Positions 25,794 to 35,308 of a stretch of 64,000 nt of DNA are shown here, in pieces (the first letter of the stretch is position 1; every line of letters begins with the position of its first letter). Made by a program: the position numbers and the translations under genes. The stretch is from Cytobacillus depressus (GTDB lineage: Bacteria > Bacillota > Bacilli > Bacillales > Cytobacillaceae), in contig NZ_WBOS01000004.1 of the NCBI RefSeq assembly GCF_008923245.1, positions 369,978 through 433,977 of the forward strand. The letters run 5' to 3'. Under the pieces are notes generated by a model. It searched no databases, was not told where the DNA came from, and was given only the letters and a program-made list of their open reading frames with translations.

Positions 25794-27242
25794 TTATTTA
25801 ATTGCTTTGCTAACTTTTAATTTCTTACCTTTGACTGTTGTATTTTCCATGGCTTGTAAGACAAGTGAGCCTTTTCCGTTAAGAATATCAACATATGACA
25901 AATGATCCTTGATGGTTATTATTCCGATATCATCTGCTGTGACTCCAGGTATTTTTGCAATCGTTCCAACGAAATCCACAGCTCGAATCTTTTTGTTTTT
26001 CCCTCCGCTGAAATGGAGTTTCATAATATCTTGGTTTATTCGAGCCGTTTTATTATTCCTAACGGCTCGGCGGCCACTAATTTTTTCTTCGAAAGCGGCC
26101 TTTCCTGCTGCAACTTCTTGATGTTTAGGAGCTTCCATAATAGGTATCTCAAAGCCAATGTACTTTTCAATGGCTTTCAGGAATTTCCCTTCATAAGGTG
26201 TCGCAAACATAATCGCTTTTCCTTTATTGCCGGCACGGCCCGTTCTTCCTGTTCGGTGAACATAGCTCTCCTTTTCCATTGGAACATCATAATTTATGAC
26301 AAGTGTTACATTATCAATATCAATTCCTCTCGCAGCTACATCTGTGGCCACAAGATAACGGAAATTTCCCATTTTGAAACCATCCATAACGGCAAACCGC
26401 ACTTCTTGTTCTAATCCTCCATGGATTCTTTCGCAGGAATAATTGGATTCTTCCAATTCGGTAAACACTGTATCTACGTGTTCCTTAGTTCTGCAAAAAA
26501 TGAGACAACTATCAGGATTTTCGACGACTGTAAGGTCTTTAAGTAGTGAAATCTTTTGTTCTTCTTTCACTTCGATTAATTGATGTTCAATGGTATCCGC
26601 TGTTACCCCAGTAGTAGTCTCAATCTGGATATGAATAGGATTCTCCATATATTTATGGCAAAGATTTTCAACATCTTTAGGCAATGTTGCGGAAAATACC
26701 ATGGTAATTCTGTCTAAAGGAAGTTCATTTATAATCTCTTCTACTTCATCGATAAAACCCATATTGAGCATTTCATCTGCTTCATCAATAATCAGAAACT
26801 TTATTTGGTCTAAATCTAAAGTTCCTCTTTCGATGTGATCCATGATACGGCCAGGTGTACCGACGACTGCGTGAGTTTTTTGTTTTAATTCTTCTTTTTG
26901 TTTAGAAAAAGGCTCTTTTCCATAAAGGGCGGTAGCTCTTATTCGTTTGAATCTTCCAATATTTGTTATATCTTGACGAACTTGAACAGCAAGTTCTCTT
27001 GTTGGTGTAAGAACTAATGCTTGTGGCTTTTTTTCCTCCCATGCAATCATTTCGCAAATAGGTATGCCAAAGGATGCAGTCTTTCCGCTGCCTGTTTTAG
27101 ATTTCACAACAAGATCCTGTTTTTCGAATGCTAATGGCAAGACCTCATTCTGAACCTGCGTGGGAGTTTCGTATTTTAACACGGCAAGTGCTCGTTTTAT
27201 TTCATCACTTAAAGAGTAATCAGCAAAGCTTTTTTCATTCAT
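25794..27242 (-). CDS. dbpA: DEAD-box RNA helicase DbpA/YxiN
   Basis: A 482-aa ATP-dependent helicase. Motifs in order: Q-motif with TPTQVQ, Walker [46 protein letters not shown] and [10 protein letters not shown]. The last 75 residues ([20 protein letters not shown]) form the DbpA RNA-binding domain that recognises hairpin 92 of 23S rRNA, so it acts in large-subunit ribosome assembly. RBS GAGG before the ATG. Monocistronic. Confidence 0.93.
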   Translation of the reverse strand: MNEKSFADYSLSDEIKRALAVLKYETPTQVQNEVLPLAFEKQDLVVKSKTGSGKTASFGIPICEMIAWEEKKPQALVLTPTRELAVQVRQDITNIGRFKRIRATALYGKEPFSKQKEELKQKTHAVVGTPGRIMDHIERGTLDLDQIKFLIIDEADEMLNMGFIDEVEEIINELPLDRITMVFSATLPKDVENLCHKYMENPIHIQIETTTGVTADTIEHQLIEVKEEQKISLLKDLTVVENPDSCLIFCRTKEHVDTVFTELEESNYSCERIHGGLEQEVRFAVMDGFKMGNFRYLVATDVAARGIDIDNVTLVINYDVPMEKESYVHRTGRTGRAGNKGKAIMFATPYEGKFLKAIEKYIGFEIPIMEAPKHQEVAAGKAAFEEKISGRRAVRNNKTARINQDIMKLHFSGGKNKKIRAVDFVGTIAKIPGVTADDIGIITIKDHLSYVDILNGKGSLVLQAMENTTVKGKKLKVSKAIK

Positions 27243-27494
27243 ATATTAACCTCATTTTTCGTATTATCCAATTCATGTATAGGGTTCTCTTAAAAATATG
27301 TCATATGCATGAAGTGAATAAGGTTCATTATACTTGAAATACTGTACAAGTTGGATTTTATTTTTAAAAAACAACTGGTTTCCATTATATAGCTGTTATG
27401 GGGAAGTAGCTCTATTTAAGCCTGAAATGGCGGCTTTTGTTACTTATATTTCTTGAAAGTATTTTACATTATTTGTTTTTAAGACTACCTTATA

Positions 27495-27561
27495 CATGAC
27501 GTTTGTCATGCCTTGTACATGATACCTGCTACTAACAACTCCAAATCCCTTCCTCTATAAT
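27495..27561 (+). promoter_or_regulatory. des promoter with candidate DesR operator
   Basis: A perfect palindrome CATGAC-GTTT-GTCATG (27495-27510) followed by a half-site GTACATGAT, upstream of a TATAAT -10 (27556-27561) that lacks a good -35. The position (about 50-70 bp before the likely start of transcription) and sequence suit an activator site of the DesR kind known from the B. subtilis des promoter. Confidence 0.6.
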
Positions 27562-27598
27562 TAAAATTAATAAGGCAACAAGGAAGGAATTCAAAGAT

Positions 27599-28630
27599 AT
27601 GACCTTACAAAACACGAAAAATTTGCGAAAACAAGTGGCATCATTTGAAAAATCAACGACAAAAGAAAGTGTATGGCAGCTCATCAATACAGTAGTTCCA
27701 TTTATTGCATTATGGTATCTTGCCTATTTAAGCCTGTCCGTATCCTATTGGTTGGCTTTAGTACCCATTGTGATAGCAGCTGGTTTTTTAACAAGAATTT
27801 TTATTATCTTTCATGATTGCACCCATCATTCCTTTTTTAGAGATCGCCGTGCCAATCGAATAGTTGGAACAGCCATGGGTGTTTTGACCATATTCCCTTT
27901 TGATCAATGGGGGCATGAGCACTCCATTCATCACGCAACAAGCGGAAACTTGGATAAACGCGGCACTGGGGATATTTGGACGCTTACAGTAGATGAATAT
28001 TTAGCGGCGCCGCTCAGACTTCGTATAGCTTACCGTTTTTACCGTAATCCATTCGTTATGTTCGGCTTAGGACCGATTTATGTATTCCTTCTTAAAAATA
28101 GATTTAACCGTAAAGGTGCCAAAAAGAAAGAACGCATGAACACTTATTTGACGAATATTCTAATCGCTGCTTTAGCAGGGGGGCTCTGCTGGGCGGTAGG
28201 ATTGCAGTCATTCCTTCTTGTTCAAGGATCGATTTTCTTACTATCTGGTTCAGTAGGCATTTGGCTGTTCTATGTACAGCATACGTTTGAGGATTCTTAT
28301 TTTGAAGCAGATAAAGATTGGGAATATGTGAAAGCTGCAGTGGAAGGAAGCTCCTTTTATAAGCTTCCAAAACTGATGCAATTCTTAACTGGAAATATTG
28401 GGTTTCATCATGTTCACCATTTAAGTCCAAGGGTTCCAAATTATAAATTAGAAGAGGCACACAATAATACGCCTCCCTTACAAAACGTTCCGACGATCTC
28501 TCTTGCCACAAGTTTGAAGTCGCTCCGTTTCCGTCTATGGGATGAGAAGAACAAGAATTTCGTGAGTTTTAGAGAAGTTAAAACTTTAGTTAAAAATCGA
28601 GTTTCCGTTCAAGTAAAACCTGAACTGTAA
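27599..28630 (+). CDS. des: Membrane fatty acid desaturase
   Basis: A 343-aa acyl-lipid desaturase. The three His boxes are visible: HDCTHHSFF, HEHSIHH and HHVHH. About four TM segments. It introduces a cis double bond into membrane phospholipid acyl chains to keep fluidity in the cold, as B. subtilis Des (352 aa) does. RBS AAGGAAGG. It is followed by its own terminator, then by a DesR-like gene; the DesK sensor kinase gene that normally lies between is absent. Confidence 0.9.
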   Translation: MTLQNTKNLRKQVASFEKSTTKESVWQLINTVVPFIALWYLAYLSLSVSYWLALVPIVIAAGFLTRIFIIFHDCTHHSFFRDRRANRIVGTAMGVLTIFPFDQWGHEHSIHHATSGNLDKRGTGDIWTLTVDEYLAAPLRLRIAYRFYRNPFVMFGLGPIYVFLLKNRFNRKGAKKKERMNTYLTNILIAALAGGLCWAVGLQSFLLVQGSIFLLSGSVGIWLFYVQHTFEDSYFEADKDWEYVKAAVEGSSFYKLPKLMQFLTGNIGFHHVHHLSPRVPNYKLEEAHNNTPPLQNVPTISLATSLKSLRFRLWDEKNKNFVSFREVKTLVKNRVSVQVKPEL

Positions 28631-28639
28631 CTTTGACGG

Positions 28640-28668
28640 CTCCCCATTGCTTTAGGGGAGTTTTTGTT
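28640..28668 (+). terminator. Terminator of des
   Basis: CTCCCC/GGGGAG stem, 9-nt loop, followed by TTTTTGTTT. Confidence 0.85.
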
Positions 28669-28700
28669 TAATAGTGCATCCAGATAAGGAGAGAATGAAA

Positions 28701-29246
28701 ATGATTCGAATTGTCATTGCTGAGGATGTGGAAATGCTGTTAGGGGTATTGGGTTCCCATCTCAATTTGGAAAGTGACATGGAAGTGGTCGGTCAGGCAA
28801 GAAATGGAGAAGAGGCTCTTGCTCTTGTACAGAAATTAAAGCCGGATGTTTGTATCATGGATATAGACATGTCCGAAATGAGCAGACTTGAGACAGTAGA
28901 TGCCTTCATGCTAACAGGATGCAAGGTCATCATTTTAACAACCTTTGCAAGGACTGGATATTTTGAAAAAGCACTAAAAGCGGGTGTAAAAGGTTATTTA
29001 TTGAAGGATTCCCCAAGCGAGGAGTTAATTAGCTCGATACGCCGCATTATGAAAGGAGCACAAATTTACTCTTCTGAACTAATGGACAAAGATTCCTTTG
29101 AAAACGAACATGGAATAGAAATGTTTGAATGGTGTGCCGCTGGCCAAATCATAAATGAAGCCTCTAATCAGAAGAGTAACAAAATGGTATCCGTTAGAAG
29201 TTTTTTTTCAACAATCATGGATAAAATGAAGTTACCAACTGGATAG
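28701..29246 (+). CDS. DesR-like response regulator with eroded DNA-binding domain
   Basis: 181 aa. The receiver (residues 1-120) resembles DesR closely: IAEDVEMLLGVLGSHLNLE, phosphorylation site Asp54 in PDVCIMDID, VIILTTFARTGYF and GVKGYLLKDSPSEELI. The MP..G loop after Asp54 is altered (MSEMSRLE). The following LuxR-type helix-turn-helix is collinear with DesR (about 199 aa) but badly diverged and cut short (ends MDKMKLPTG). No DesK is nearby. It may have lost DNA binding or be decaying. AAGGAGAG before the ATG at 28701 sets the start. Confidence 0.75.
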   Translation: MIRIVIAEDVEMLLGVLGSHLNLESDMEVVGQARNGEEALALVQKLKPDVCIMDIDMSEMSRLETVDAFMLTGCKVIILTTFARTGYFEKALKAGVKGYLLKDSPSEELISSIRRIMKGAQIYSSELMDKDSFENEHGIEMFEWCAAGQIINEASNQKSNKMVSVRSFFSTIMDKMKLPTG

Positions 29247-29343
29247 ATACTTTTTAAAGCTTTTTTAAATGAATCAATAACCGAAAAAGGGATGAACATA
29301 CAGTCAATGACAAGGTTTATCATTTACCCAAAAATGCATATGC

Positions 29344-29378
29344 AAAAATGAAGCCTTCAGTTCGAAGGCTTCATTTTT
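29344..29378. terminator. Bidirectional terminator
   Basis: AAAAATGAAGCCTTC with its complement and a small loop, between the convergent DesR-like and DUF5634-like genes. Confidence 0.9.
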
Positions 29379-29379
29379 G

Positions 29380-29682
29380 CTAAATATCTCGCAACACACT
29401 CTCTAAATTATCATATCCCCTCTGATCCTTCTTGTTAGGATCATCTGATTCAAGTGTCCACTCATCTTTTTCCGTAGCTAGTTCCCCGTGATCATTTTTT
29501 ATGTAAGGGCTATGGATGTGGTAGGTTTTACCGCCTTTGTTTACTGTGTAGCCGAGATAGTAGTGGTTGCCCTCGCCATGCTCTTCAAAAATACCAATAT
29601 CATCTATACCATATTTGTCGAGATAGGATTGAAACGGCTGTTGTAATTCACGGATTCGTTGCTCTCTCGGTAAAAATTCCAT
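29380..29682 (-). CDS. DUF5634-like small cytoplasmic protein
   Basis: A 100-aa protein (MEFLPREQRIRELQQPFQ ...). The middle KYGIDDIGIFEEHGEGNHYY and GKTYHIHSPYIKNDHGEL match, from memory, a Bacillus-specific family annotated DUF5634. Mixed alpha/beta, no signal. RBS AAGGAGAA. Function unknown. Confidence 0.65.
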   Translation of the reverse strand: MEFLPREQRIRELQQPFQSYLDKYGIDDIGIFEEHGEGNHYYLGYTVNKGGKTYHIHSPYIKNDHGELATEKDEWTLESDDPNKKDQRGYDNLESVLRDI

Positions 29683-29898
29683 CTAATTTTCTCCTTCCGA
29701 ATTAACCTATCCTTAATATGGCTTTTTTTACTTTTTTTAATCGTTTTATCTTTATCTGAGCAGTTATGAACAATAACGGGTTCCTCTACATAAGCAATGA
29801 AGTGTCCCAATCCTTCTGTAAAAATGAAAAAGCATTAAAATAAATTATTGCATAATTCAGACATTAGGATATATAATCAAAATTGAGAGGTGATTCAT

Positions 29899-30504
29899 AT
29901 GTCAGAAAAAGAGGCTGTTGAAGAAAAACCTTTGACACAAAAAGGTTTGGAAACGAGACAAAAGCTTTTACGTGCTGCCGAAGAGGTATTTGGACAAAAA
30001 GGTTATTATGAAGCCTCTATCGTCAATATTGCACAGGAAGCAAAGGTAGGGCAGGGAACATTTTATAATTATTTTCCCTCCAAAAAGGACATATTTGATG
30101 AATTAATTCGGCTGTATAACCGCGAGCTGCGTTTATATATAAAAGAGAAAATGGCCAATATAGCAAACTACGAAGATGCACAGCGAATAGGATTTCAAGC
30201 ATTTTTCAATTGGGTGAAAGACCGCCGAAATTTATATAGTATCGTTCAGCAAGCTGTTGTTGTTGATCAAGAGCTGTACCGGTGGTATTACGATAAACTT
30301 GCGGCTGGTTTTTTAAAAAGCTTGTCAGCGGGAATAAATGCTGGAGATTTTAAAAATATTGACATAGAAACGGTTGCCTACTGTTTAATGTCTATCGGTC
30401 ATTTTCTTGGAATGCGCTGGGTATTCTGGGAAGGGAAAGACGTTCCAGAGGAGGCGTTTGATGCTGCAATGACACTTATTTTTAATGGCTTAAATAATAA
30501 TTGA
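29899..30504 (+). CDS. TetR/AcrR family regulator of the acyl/Liv cluster
   Basis: 201 aa. N-terminal TetR helix-turn-helix (about residues 15-60: ETRQKLLRAAEEVFGQKGYY then GQGTFYNYFPSKKDIFDEL), followed by a helical ligand domain. It is the first gene of the large plus-strand cluster; the ligase gene starts 14 bp after its stop. It probably represses the cluster and responds to an acyl-CoA or acid, as FadR-type TetR proteins do; that is inference. Start ATG 29899 after GAGAGGTGA. Confidence 0.87.
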   Translation: MSEKEAVEEKPLTQKGLETRQKLLRAAEEVFGQKGYYEASIVNIAQEAKVGQGTFYNYFPSKKDIFDELIRLYNRELRLYIKEKMANIANYEDAQRIGFQAFFNWVKDRRNLYSIVQQAVVVDQELYRWYYDKLAAGFLKSLSAGINAGDFKNIDIETVAYCLMSIGHFLGMRWVFWEGKDVPEEAFDAAMTLIFNGLNNN

Positions 30505-30518
30505 GAGAGGGGACCATT

Positions 30519-32000
30519 ATGCAAGGCATTGCCTATTGGATCGAAAAACGAGCAAGCATCAATCCGGATCGCATTGCCATCATCACAGAACATGAACAGA
30601 TCACTTATAAACAACTGGAGCAGCAGGTAAATGCTACCGCTTCCTATTTAAAAAGAGAGCTTGGAATGGAGAGGGGAGAGCGTATTGCCATCCTTTCTCA
30701 AAATAGAGATGAGTATATCATCTTATTATTCGCAATCGCAAGAATTGAATGTATCGCTGTCCCATTGAATAATCGCTTAACTGCAAGTGAACTTATTTAT
30801 CAAATAAGGGATAGTGGAACAAAAATATTGTTTGCAGAAAAGCAGTTTCAAAAAATATCTCATTCACTTCAAGCGGAATCAAGCGTAGAAGAAGTAATTG
30901 AAATTGAAAAGGTAAAGCTTTTACAAAGGTATCCTAATGAAACGTTTGACCCAACTAATGAAAGCGCTCCCTACATAATTTGTTATACTTCGGGAACTAC
31001 TGGGAAACCAAAGGGGGCGGTATTAACCCAAAAAAATATGTTTTGGAATGCGATGAATAACATACTTGCAATTGATATTACATCATGGGACCGTTCGATT
31101 GTTTTGCTCCCGCTTTTTCATATTGGCGGAATAGGGTTGTTTGCTTTTCCTACTCTATTAGCAGGCGGGACGATTATTATTCCTGACAAGTTTGACCCTT
31201 ACAAAGCTCTTTCGATGATTGAAAAAAATAAAGCTACAATTGTCATGGGAGTACCTACCATTCATCAAGCGTTGTTATCGTGTCCGGCTTTTGAAACAAC
31301 GGATTTACAATCTGTACGCTGGTTTTATAATGGTGGTGCCCCATGTCCTCATGATCTTATTCGGGCATTTTTAGATAAGGGCTTACTATTTGGGCAAGGG
31401 TTTGGGATGACTGAAACATCACCAACTGTCTTTATGCTTTCCAGGGAAGATGCTAATCGAAAAATCGGATCTATTGGAAAGCCTGTTCTTTATTGTGAAT
31501 ACAAAATTGTAGATTCAGAGGGGGATGCTGTTAAAGCTGGAGAAATTGGTGAACTGATCATACGTGGACCAAATGTTATGAAAGAGTATTGGAATAGACC
31601 TGAAGCAACGAGTGAGGCAATTCGTGATGGATGGCTTTACACCGGAGATTTGGCAAGAGTTGATGACGAAGGGTTTATATATATCGCTGGAAGAAGTAAA
31701 GATATGATCATTTCGGGCGGGGAAAATATATATCCTCTAGAAGTTGAACAAGTAATTGGGCAAATGGCAGATGTATCTGAAGTGGCAGTAATAGGCATTT
31801 CTGATCCTAAATGGGGGGAAACAGCTGCAGCCTTTGTTGTTAAAAAGAAAGGCAGCCCCCTAACTCAAGAAGAAATAATAGCATATTGTCATAAGTTTCT
31901 GGCGGCATATAAAGTTCCGAAAAAAGTGGAGTTCATCGAGGGTTTACCGAAGAATGCAACAGGAAAAATCCAAAAAAACAGTCTAAAGACAACGGGATGA
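30519..32000 (+). CDS. Acyl-CoA synthetase (AMP-binding), first of three
   Basis: A 493-aa ANL-superfamily ligase. Motif A3 YTSGTTGKPKGA, A5 FGQGFGMTET, A7 YTGDLARVD, A8 RSKDMIISGGENIYPLEVE and the C-terminal lysine in NATGKIQKNSL. It activates a carboxylic acid as its CoA thioester. The start is ATG 30519 after GAGAGGGGACC. Probably transcribed with the TetR gene. Confidence 0.88.
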   Translation: MQGIAYWIEKRASINPDRIAIITEHEQITYKQLEQQVNATASYLKRELGMERGERIAILSQNRDEYIILLFAIARIECIAVPLNNRLTASELIYQIRDSGTKILFAEKQFQKISHSLQAESSVEEVIEIEKVKLLQRYPNETFDPTNESAPYIICYTSGTTGKPKGAVLTQKNMFWNAMNNILAIDITSWDRSIVLLPLFHIGGIGLFAFPTLLAGGTIIIPDKFDPYKALSMIEKNKATIVMGVPTIHQALLSCPAFETTDLQSVRWFYNGGAPCPHDLIRAFLDKGLLFGQGFGMTETSPTVFMLSREDANRKIGSIGKPVLYCEYKIVDSEGDAVKAGEIGELIIRGPNVMKEYWNRPEATSEAIRDGWLYTGDLARVDDEGFIYIAGRSKDMIISGGENIYPLEVEQVIGQMADVSEVAVIGISDPKWGETAAAFVVKKKGSPLTQEEIIAYCHKFLAAYKVPKKVEFIEGLPKNATGKIQKNSLKTTG

Positions 32001-32103
32001 AGGGTAGGTGATGGTATGAGAGAGATCTCCTATCAACGGGACAAAAGATGAAACTGCTGACTAGTTCAGCCGAAATAATAATACAAAGAGAAGGGGGACT
32101 GAA

Positions 32104-33120
32104 ATGACGTCGATTGGCATTGAAGCAACGAGTGTATACTTTCCGAAAGGGATTGAAACAGCCGAAATATTGGCCGAAAAGACTGGTATTCCCGAAAAAA
32201 TCATTATTGAAAAGTTTGGCTTATACGAAAAACATGTCGCCGATGAAACTATGCAAGCCTCGGACTTAGCGATTGCAGCAGCGAGGGGGGCCTTAAATAA
32301 AATAGACCCGTTATCAATCGATGTTGTAATTTATTTTGGAAGTGCACATAAAGATTATTACGTTTGGTCATGTGCGTCAAAGATACAATACGAGCTTGGA
32401 ACTAAAAATGCCTATGCATTTGAAATTATGAATGTAAGCGCCAGCTTCCCAATTGCGTTAAAGGTCGCAAAAGATATGCTAAAAGCGGATGAATCAATTA
32501 AAAATATTTTGCTAGTAGGCGGATGTAAAGATTCTCAATTTATCGATTACGAAAATCCGCGCTCGCGGTTTATGTTTAATTTTGCCGATGGAGGAACTGC
32601 TGCTTTGGTAATGCGAGAATCAGCGACTAGTGAAATTTTAGAAAGTGCCATCATCACAGATGGATCCTTCCATAACGATGTACGTATTCCGGCGGGAGGA
32701 TCAAAGCATTTTGCCAGCATGGAGACGGTTCAAAACAGACAGCATTATATTGATGTCGTTGATCCGGCTAGCATGAAAGAGAGACTTGATCCTGTATCCC
32801 TCCCAAATTTTGAAAAAGTTATTAAACAAGCATTACAAAAAAGCGGTTTAGCACTCCAAGACATAAACGTTCTTCTTCCACTACATTCGAAACGCTCCAT
32901 GTTTAGAGAACTCCTACAAAGATTAAACCTACCAGAAGAAAAAGCAGTGTATTTAGATCATCACGGTCACATGTCTGCACTTGATCCATGTATTGGATTA
33001 CATTTTGCTAGTCAGCAAGGAAAATTAAAAAATGGTGATATAGCCGTAGCGGTCAGTGCAGGCACAGGCTATACGTGGGCAGCAACTGTAATTCAATGGA
33101 AAGGGGAAAATGGTTTATAA
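32104..33120 (+). CDS. KASIII/thiolase-fold enzyme with altered active site
   Basis: A 338-aa FabH-like protein with two thiolase halves. By alignment to FabH (SFDINAAC.GF) the nucleophilic Cys112 position is Ser112 here (AFEIMNVSASFPIAL). The His region is LLPLHSKRSM, and the Asn of GNTSA is replaced (HGHMSALDP). Substrate condensation by the ordinary Cys-His-Asn mechanism is therefore doubtful; hydrolysis, acyl transfer through Ser or a binding role are alternatives. It lies between a CoA ligase and the Liv binding protein. RBS AAGGGGGA. Confidence 0.78.
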   Translation: MTSIGIEATSVYFPKGIETAEILAEKTGIPEKIIIEKFGLYEKHVADETMQASDLAIAAARGALNKIDPLSIDVVIYFGSAHKDYYVWSCASKIQYELGTKNAYAFEIMNVSASFPIALKVAKDMLKADESIKNILLVGGCKDSQFIDYENPRSRFMFNFADGGTAALVMRESATSEILESAIITDGSFHNDVRIPAGGSKHFASMETVQNRQHYIDVVDPASMKERLDPVSLPNFEKVIKQALQKSGLALQDINVLLPLHSKRSMFRELLQRLNLPEEKAVYLDHHGHMSALDPCIGLHFASQQGKLKNGDIAVAVSAGTGYTWAATVIQWKGENGL

Positions 33121-33182
33121 GTTTCTTCCATCTTATATTTACTTTCAATTTTAATAAAGATTTTACAAGGGGGATAAAAATA

Positions 33183-34466
33183 ATGTTCAAGAAAAATTCT
33201 TTTAGTCATGTATTGTTTCTCTTTATGTTAGCAGTTCTTATGGTTTTTACATCAGCTTGTAGTTCAAATTCAACGGGCAAGAATGAGGAGAATACAGAAA
33301 GCACAAATAATGCAGGAACTTCAAACTCCGAAGGCTCAAGTAATTCAAGTGATGACAAGAAGGATCCAATTAAAATTGGCGTTCTCGCTTCATTAAGTGG
33401 GGCTCTTGAATCATACGGTAAGCAAACGGTGAAGGGCTTCAAACTCGGACTTGAGTATGCAACAGAAGGAACAATGGAAGTGGCTGGCTACAAAATCGAG
33501 TATGTCATTGAGGACACTGAAACAAAACCAGAGGTTGCCATTCAAAAAGCTACGAAAATGATAGAAGACGATCGGGTTGATTTCTTAATCGGCTCTTCAA
33601 GCTCAGCAGATACATTAGCAGTGTTACCGCTTGCCGAAGAATATGAAAAAATTATGATCGTCGAACCGGCTGCAGCAGATAGTATTACGGGTGCTGATTG
33701 GAATAAATATATTTTCAGAACAGCACGCAACTCATCACAGGATGCGGTTGCTGGTGCAGCTGCCATTGCAGGTGATGGTGTAAAAATCGCAACGCTTGCT
33801 CCTGATTATGCCTTTGGCCGAGACGGAATTGCTGCCTTTAAAGAAGCGGCGGAAAAACTAGGTGCTGATATCGTTCATGAGGAATATGCTGATCCGGCTG
33901 CAACAGACTTTACCTCTAATATTCAAAAAATAATAGATGCAAAGCCTGACTACTTATATGTTGTTTGGGCAGGTGCCAATACTCCTTGGAACCAAATTGC
34001 AGATATGAAGGTTCAAGAAAAAGGCATAAAAATTTCAACAGGTGCCCCTGATATTGCTGCGCTTGCGACGATGGATGCACTAATCGGCATGGAAGGATTT
34101 ACGGTTTATTATCACACTCTGCCAAAAAATGAAGTGAATGATTGGTTAGTAAAAAAGCATAACAGTAGACATAACGGAGAAGCGCCAGACTTATTCACTC
34201 CAGGCGGCATGAGTGCAGCTATTGCCATTGTTCAAGCACTTAAAAACACAGATGGCGACACAGATGTTAATAAGCTAATCAGCACAATGGAAGGAATGAG
34301 CTTCGACACACCAAAAGGTAAAATGACATTCCGGAAAGAAGATCATCAAGCACTTCAAGCGCTATATGCCATTCGCTTAGAAAAAGTGGATGGTGTCGAT
34401 TATCCTGTCCCTGTTCTAATGCGTGAATTAACTCCAGAAGAAACAGCTCCGCCAGTACGTAACTAA
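33183..34466 (+). CDS. livK: Branched-chain amino acid type substrate-binding lipoprotein
   Basis: 427 aa with a lipoprotein signal (lipobox FTSAC, Cys26), a Ser/Asn-rich linker, then a type I periplasmic binding fold (KIGVLASLSGALESYGKQ; VDFLIGSSSSADTLAV). Proteins of this group bind branched-chain amino acids but also amides, aromatic acids or urea, so the ligand is open. The start at 33183 follows AAGGGGGAT; the longer open frame overlaps the previous gene. First component of a complete Liv-type importer. Confidence 0.87.
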   Translation: MFKKNSFSHVLFLFMLAVLMVFTSACSSNSTGKNEENTESTNNAGTSNSEGSSNSSDDKKDPIKIGVLASLSGALESYGKQTVKGFKLGLEYATEGTMEVAGYKIEYVIEDTETKPEVAIQKATKMIEDDRVDFLIGSSSSADTLAVLPLAEEYEKIMIVEPAAADSITGADWNKYIFRTARNSSQDAVAGAAAIAGDGVKIATLAPDYAFGRDGIAAFKEAAEKLGADIVHEEYADPAATDFTSNIQKIIDAKPDYLYVVWAGANTPWNQIADMKVQEKGIKISTGAPDIAALATMDALIGMEGFTVYYHTLPKNEVNDWLVKKHNSRHNGEAPDLFTPGGMSAAIAIVQALKNTDGDTDVNKLISTMEGMSFDTPKGKMTFRKEDHQALQALYAIRLEKVDGVDYPVPVLMRELTPEETAPPVRN

Positions 34467-34476
34467 AGAATTCATG

Positions 34477-34517
34477 AATAGTAAACTTCGGTAGTTCTCA
34501 TACCGAAGTTTACTATT
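34477..34517 (+). terminator. Intercistronic hairpin after the binding-protein gene
   Basis: A 17-bp perfect stem (AATAGTAAACTTCGGTA with its complement, 7-nt loop) without a strong T-run. Such hairpins after SBP genes usually stabilise the upstream mRNA and lower read-through, giving more SBP than ABC subunits. Confidence 0.75.
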
Positions 34518-34549
34518 CTACAGTTTCCTGTAAAAAGAGGTGAAATTAT

Positions 34550-35308
34550 ATGATGACTTCTATTATCGAAACAAAGGATTTAACGATAGCTTTCGGTGGA
34601 CATATCGCGGTTGATTCTGTAAATTTTTCTGTCCCTTCGAACCATTTTAAGTCCATTATTGGGCCAAATGGTGCAGGAAAAACAACTTTTTTCAATTTAT
34701 TAAGCGGTCAGCTTACCCCCACAAAAGGTCAAGTCTTTTTAAAAGGGGAAGACATTACAAAGCTATCTCCAACAGAAAGAACAAGAAAGGGAATCGGCCG
34801 CTCCTTCCAAATAACGAATGTCTTTCCCAATTTAACAGTATTGGAGAATGTACGATTGGCTGTCCAATCAGTTGCAGGAGTACGCTATCAAATGTTGAGG
34901 CATTTCCGTAAATATCGTCAATTTGAAGAGAAGGCTTATGAAATCTTAAGACTTGTCCTTCTCGATAATAAAGCCGGAGCTGTGGCTAAAAATCTAGCCC
35001 ACGGAGAAAAGAGGAAATTAGAAATTGCGATGCTTTTAGCACTTGAAACGGAAGTTCTTCTTTTAGATGAGCCAACGGCAGGAATGTCCCTAGAAGAGGT
35101 GCCAGCCATTTTAGATGTGATAAAAAAGATCAAAGCAGATGGCAATCGGACAATCATATTGATTGAACATAAAATGGATATGATTCTCGATCTTTCTGAT
35201 AGTTTAATGGTTTTATTTAATGGAAGATTTCTAGCAGATGGAACACCCGAAGAAATTATGAATAATGAAACGGTGCAAACTGCTTATTTAGGGGGCCTGT
35301 ACGAATGA
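34550..35308 (+). CDS. livG: Liv-type ABC transporter ATPase (LivG)
   Basis: 252 aa. Walker A IIGPNGAGKTTFFN, Q-loop RSFQITNVFPNLTVLENV, signature region LAHGEKRKLEIAM, Walker B VLLLDEPTAGMS, H-loop IEHKMD. The long insert between Q-loop and signature is typical of LivG. Its stop overlaps the next start by 4 bases (ATGA). Confidence 0.92.
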   Translation: MMTSIIETKDLTIAFGGHIAVDSVNFSVPSNHFKSIIGPNGAGKTTFFNLLSGQLTPTKGQVFLKGEDITKLSPTERTRKGIGRSFQITNVFPNLTVLENVRLAVQSVAGVRYQMLRHFRKYRQFEEKAYEILRLVLLDNKAGAVAKNLAHGEKRKLEIAMLLALETEVLLLDEPTAGMSLEEVPAILDVIKKIKADGNRTIILIEHKMDMILDLSDSLMVLFNGRFLADGTPEEIMNNETVQTAYLGGLYE

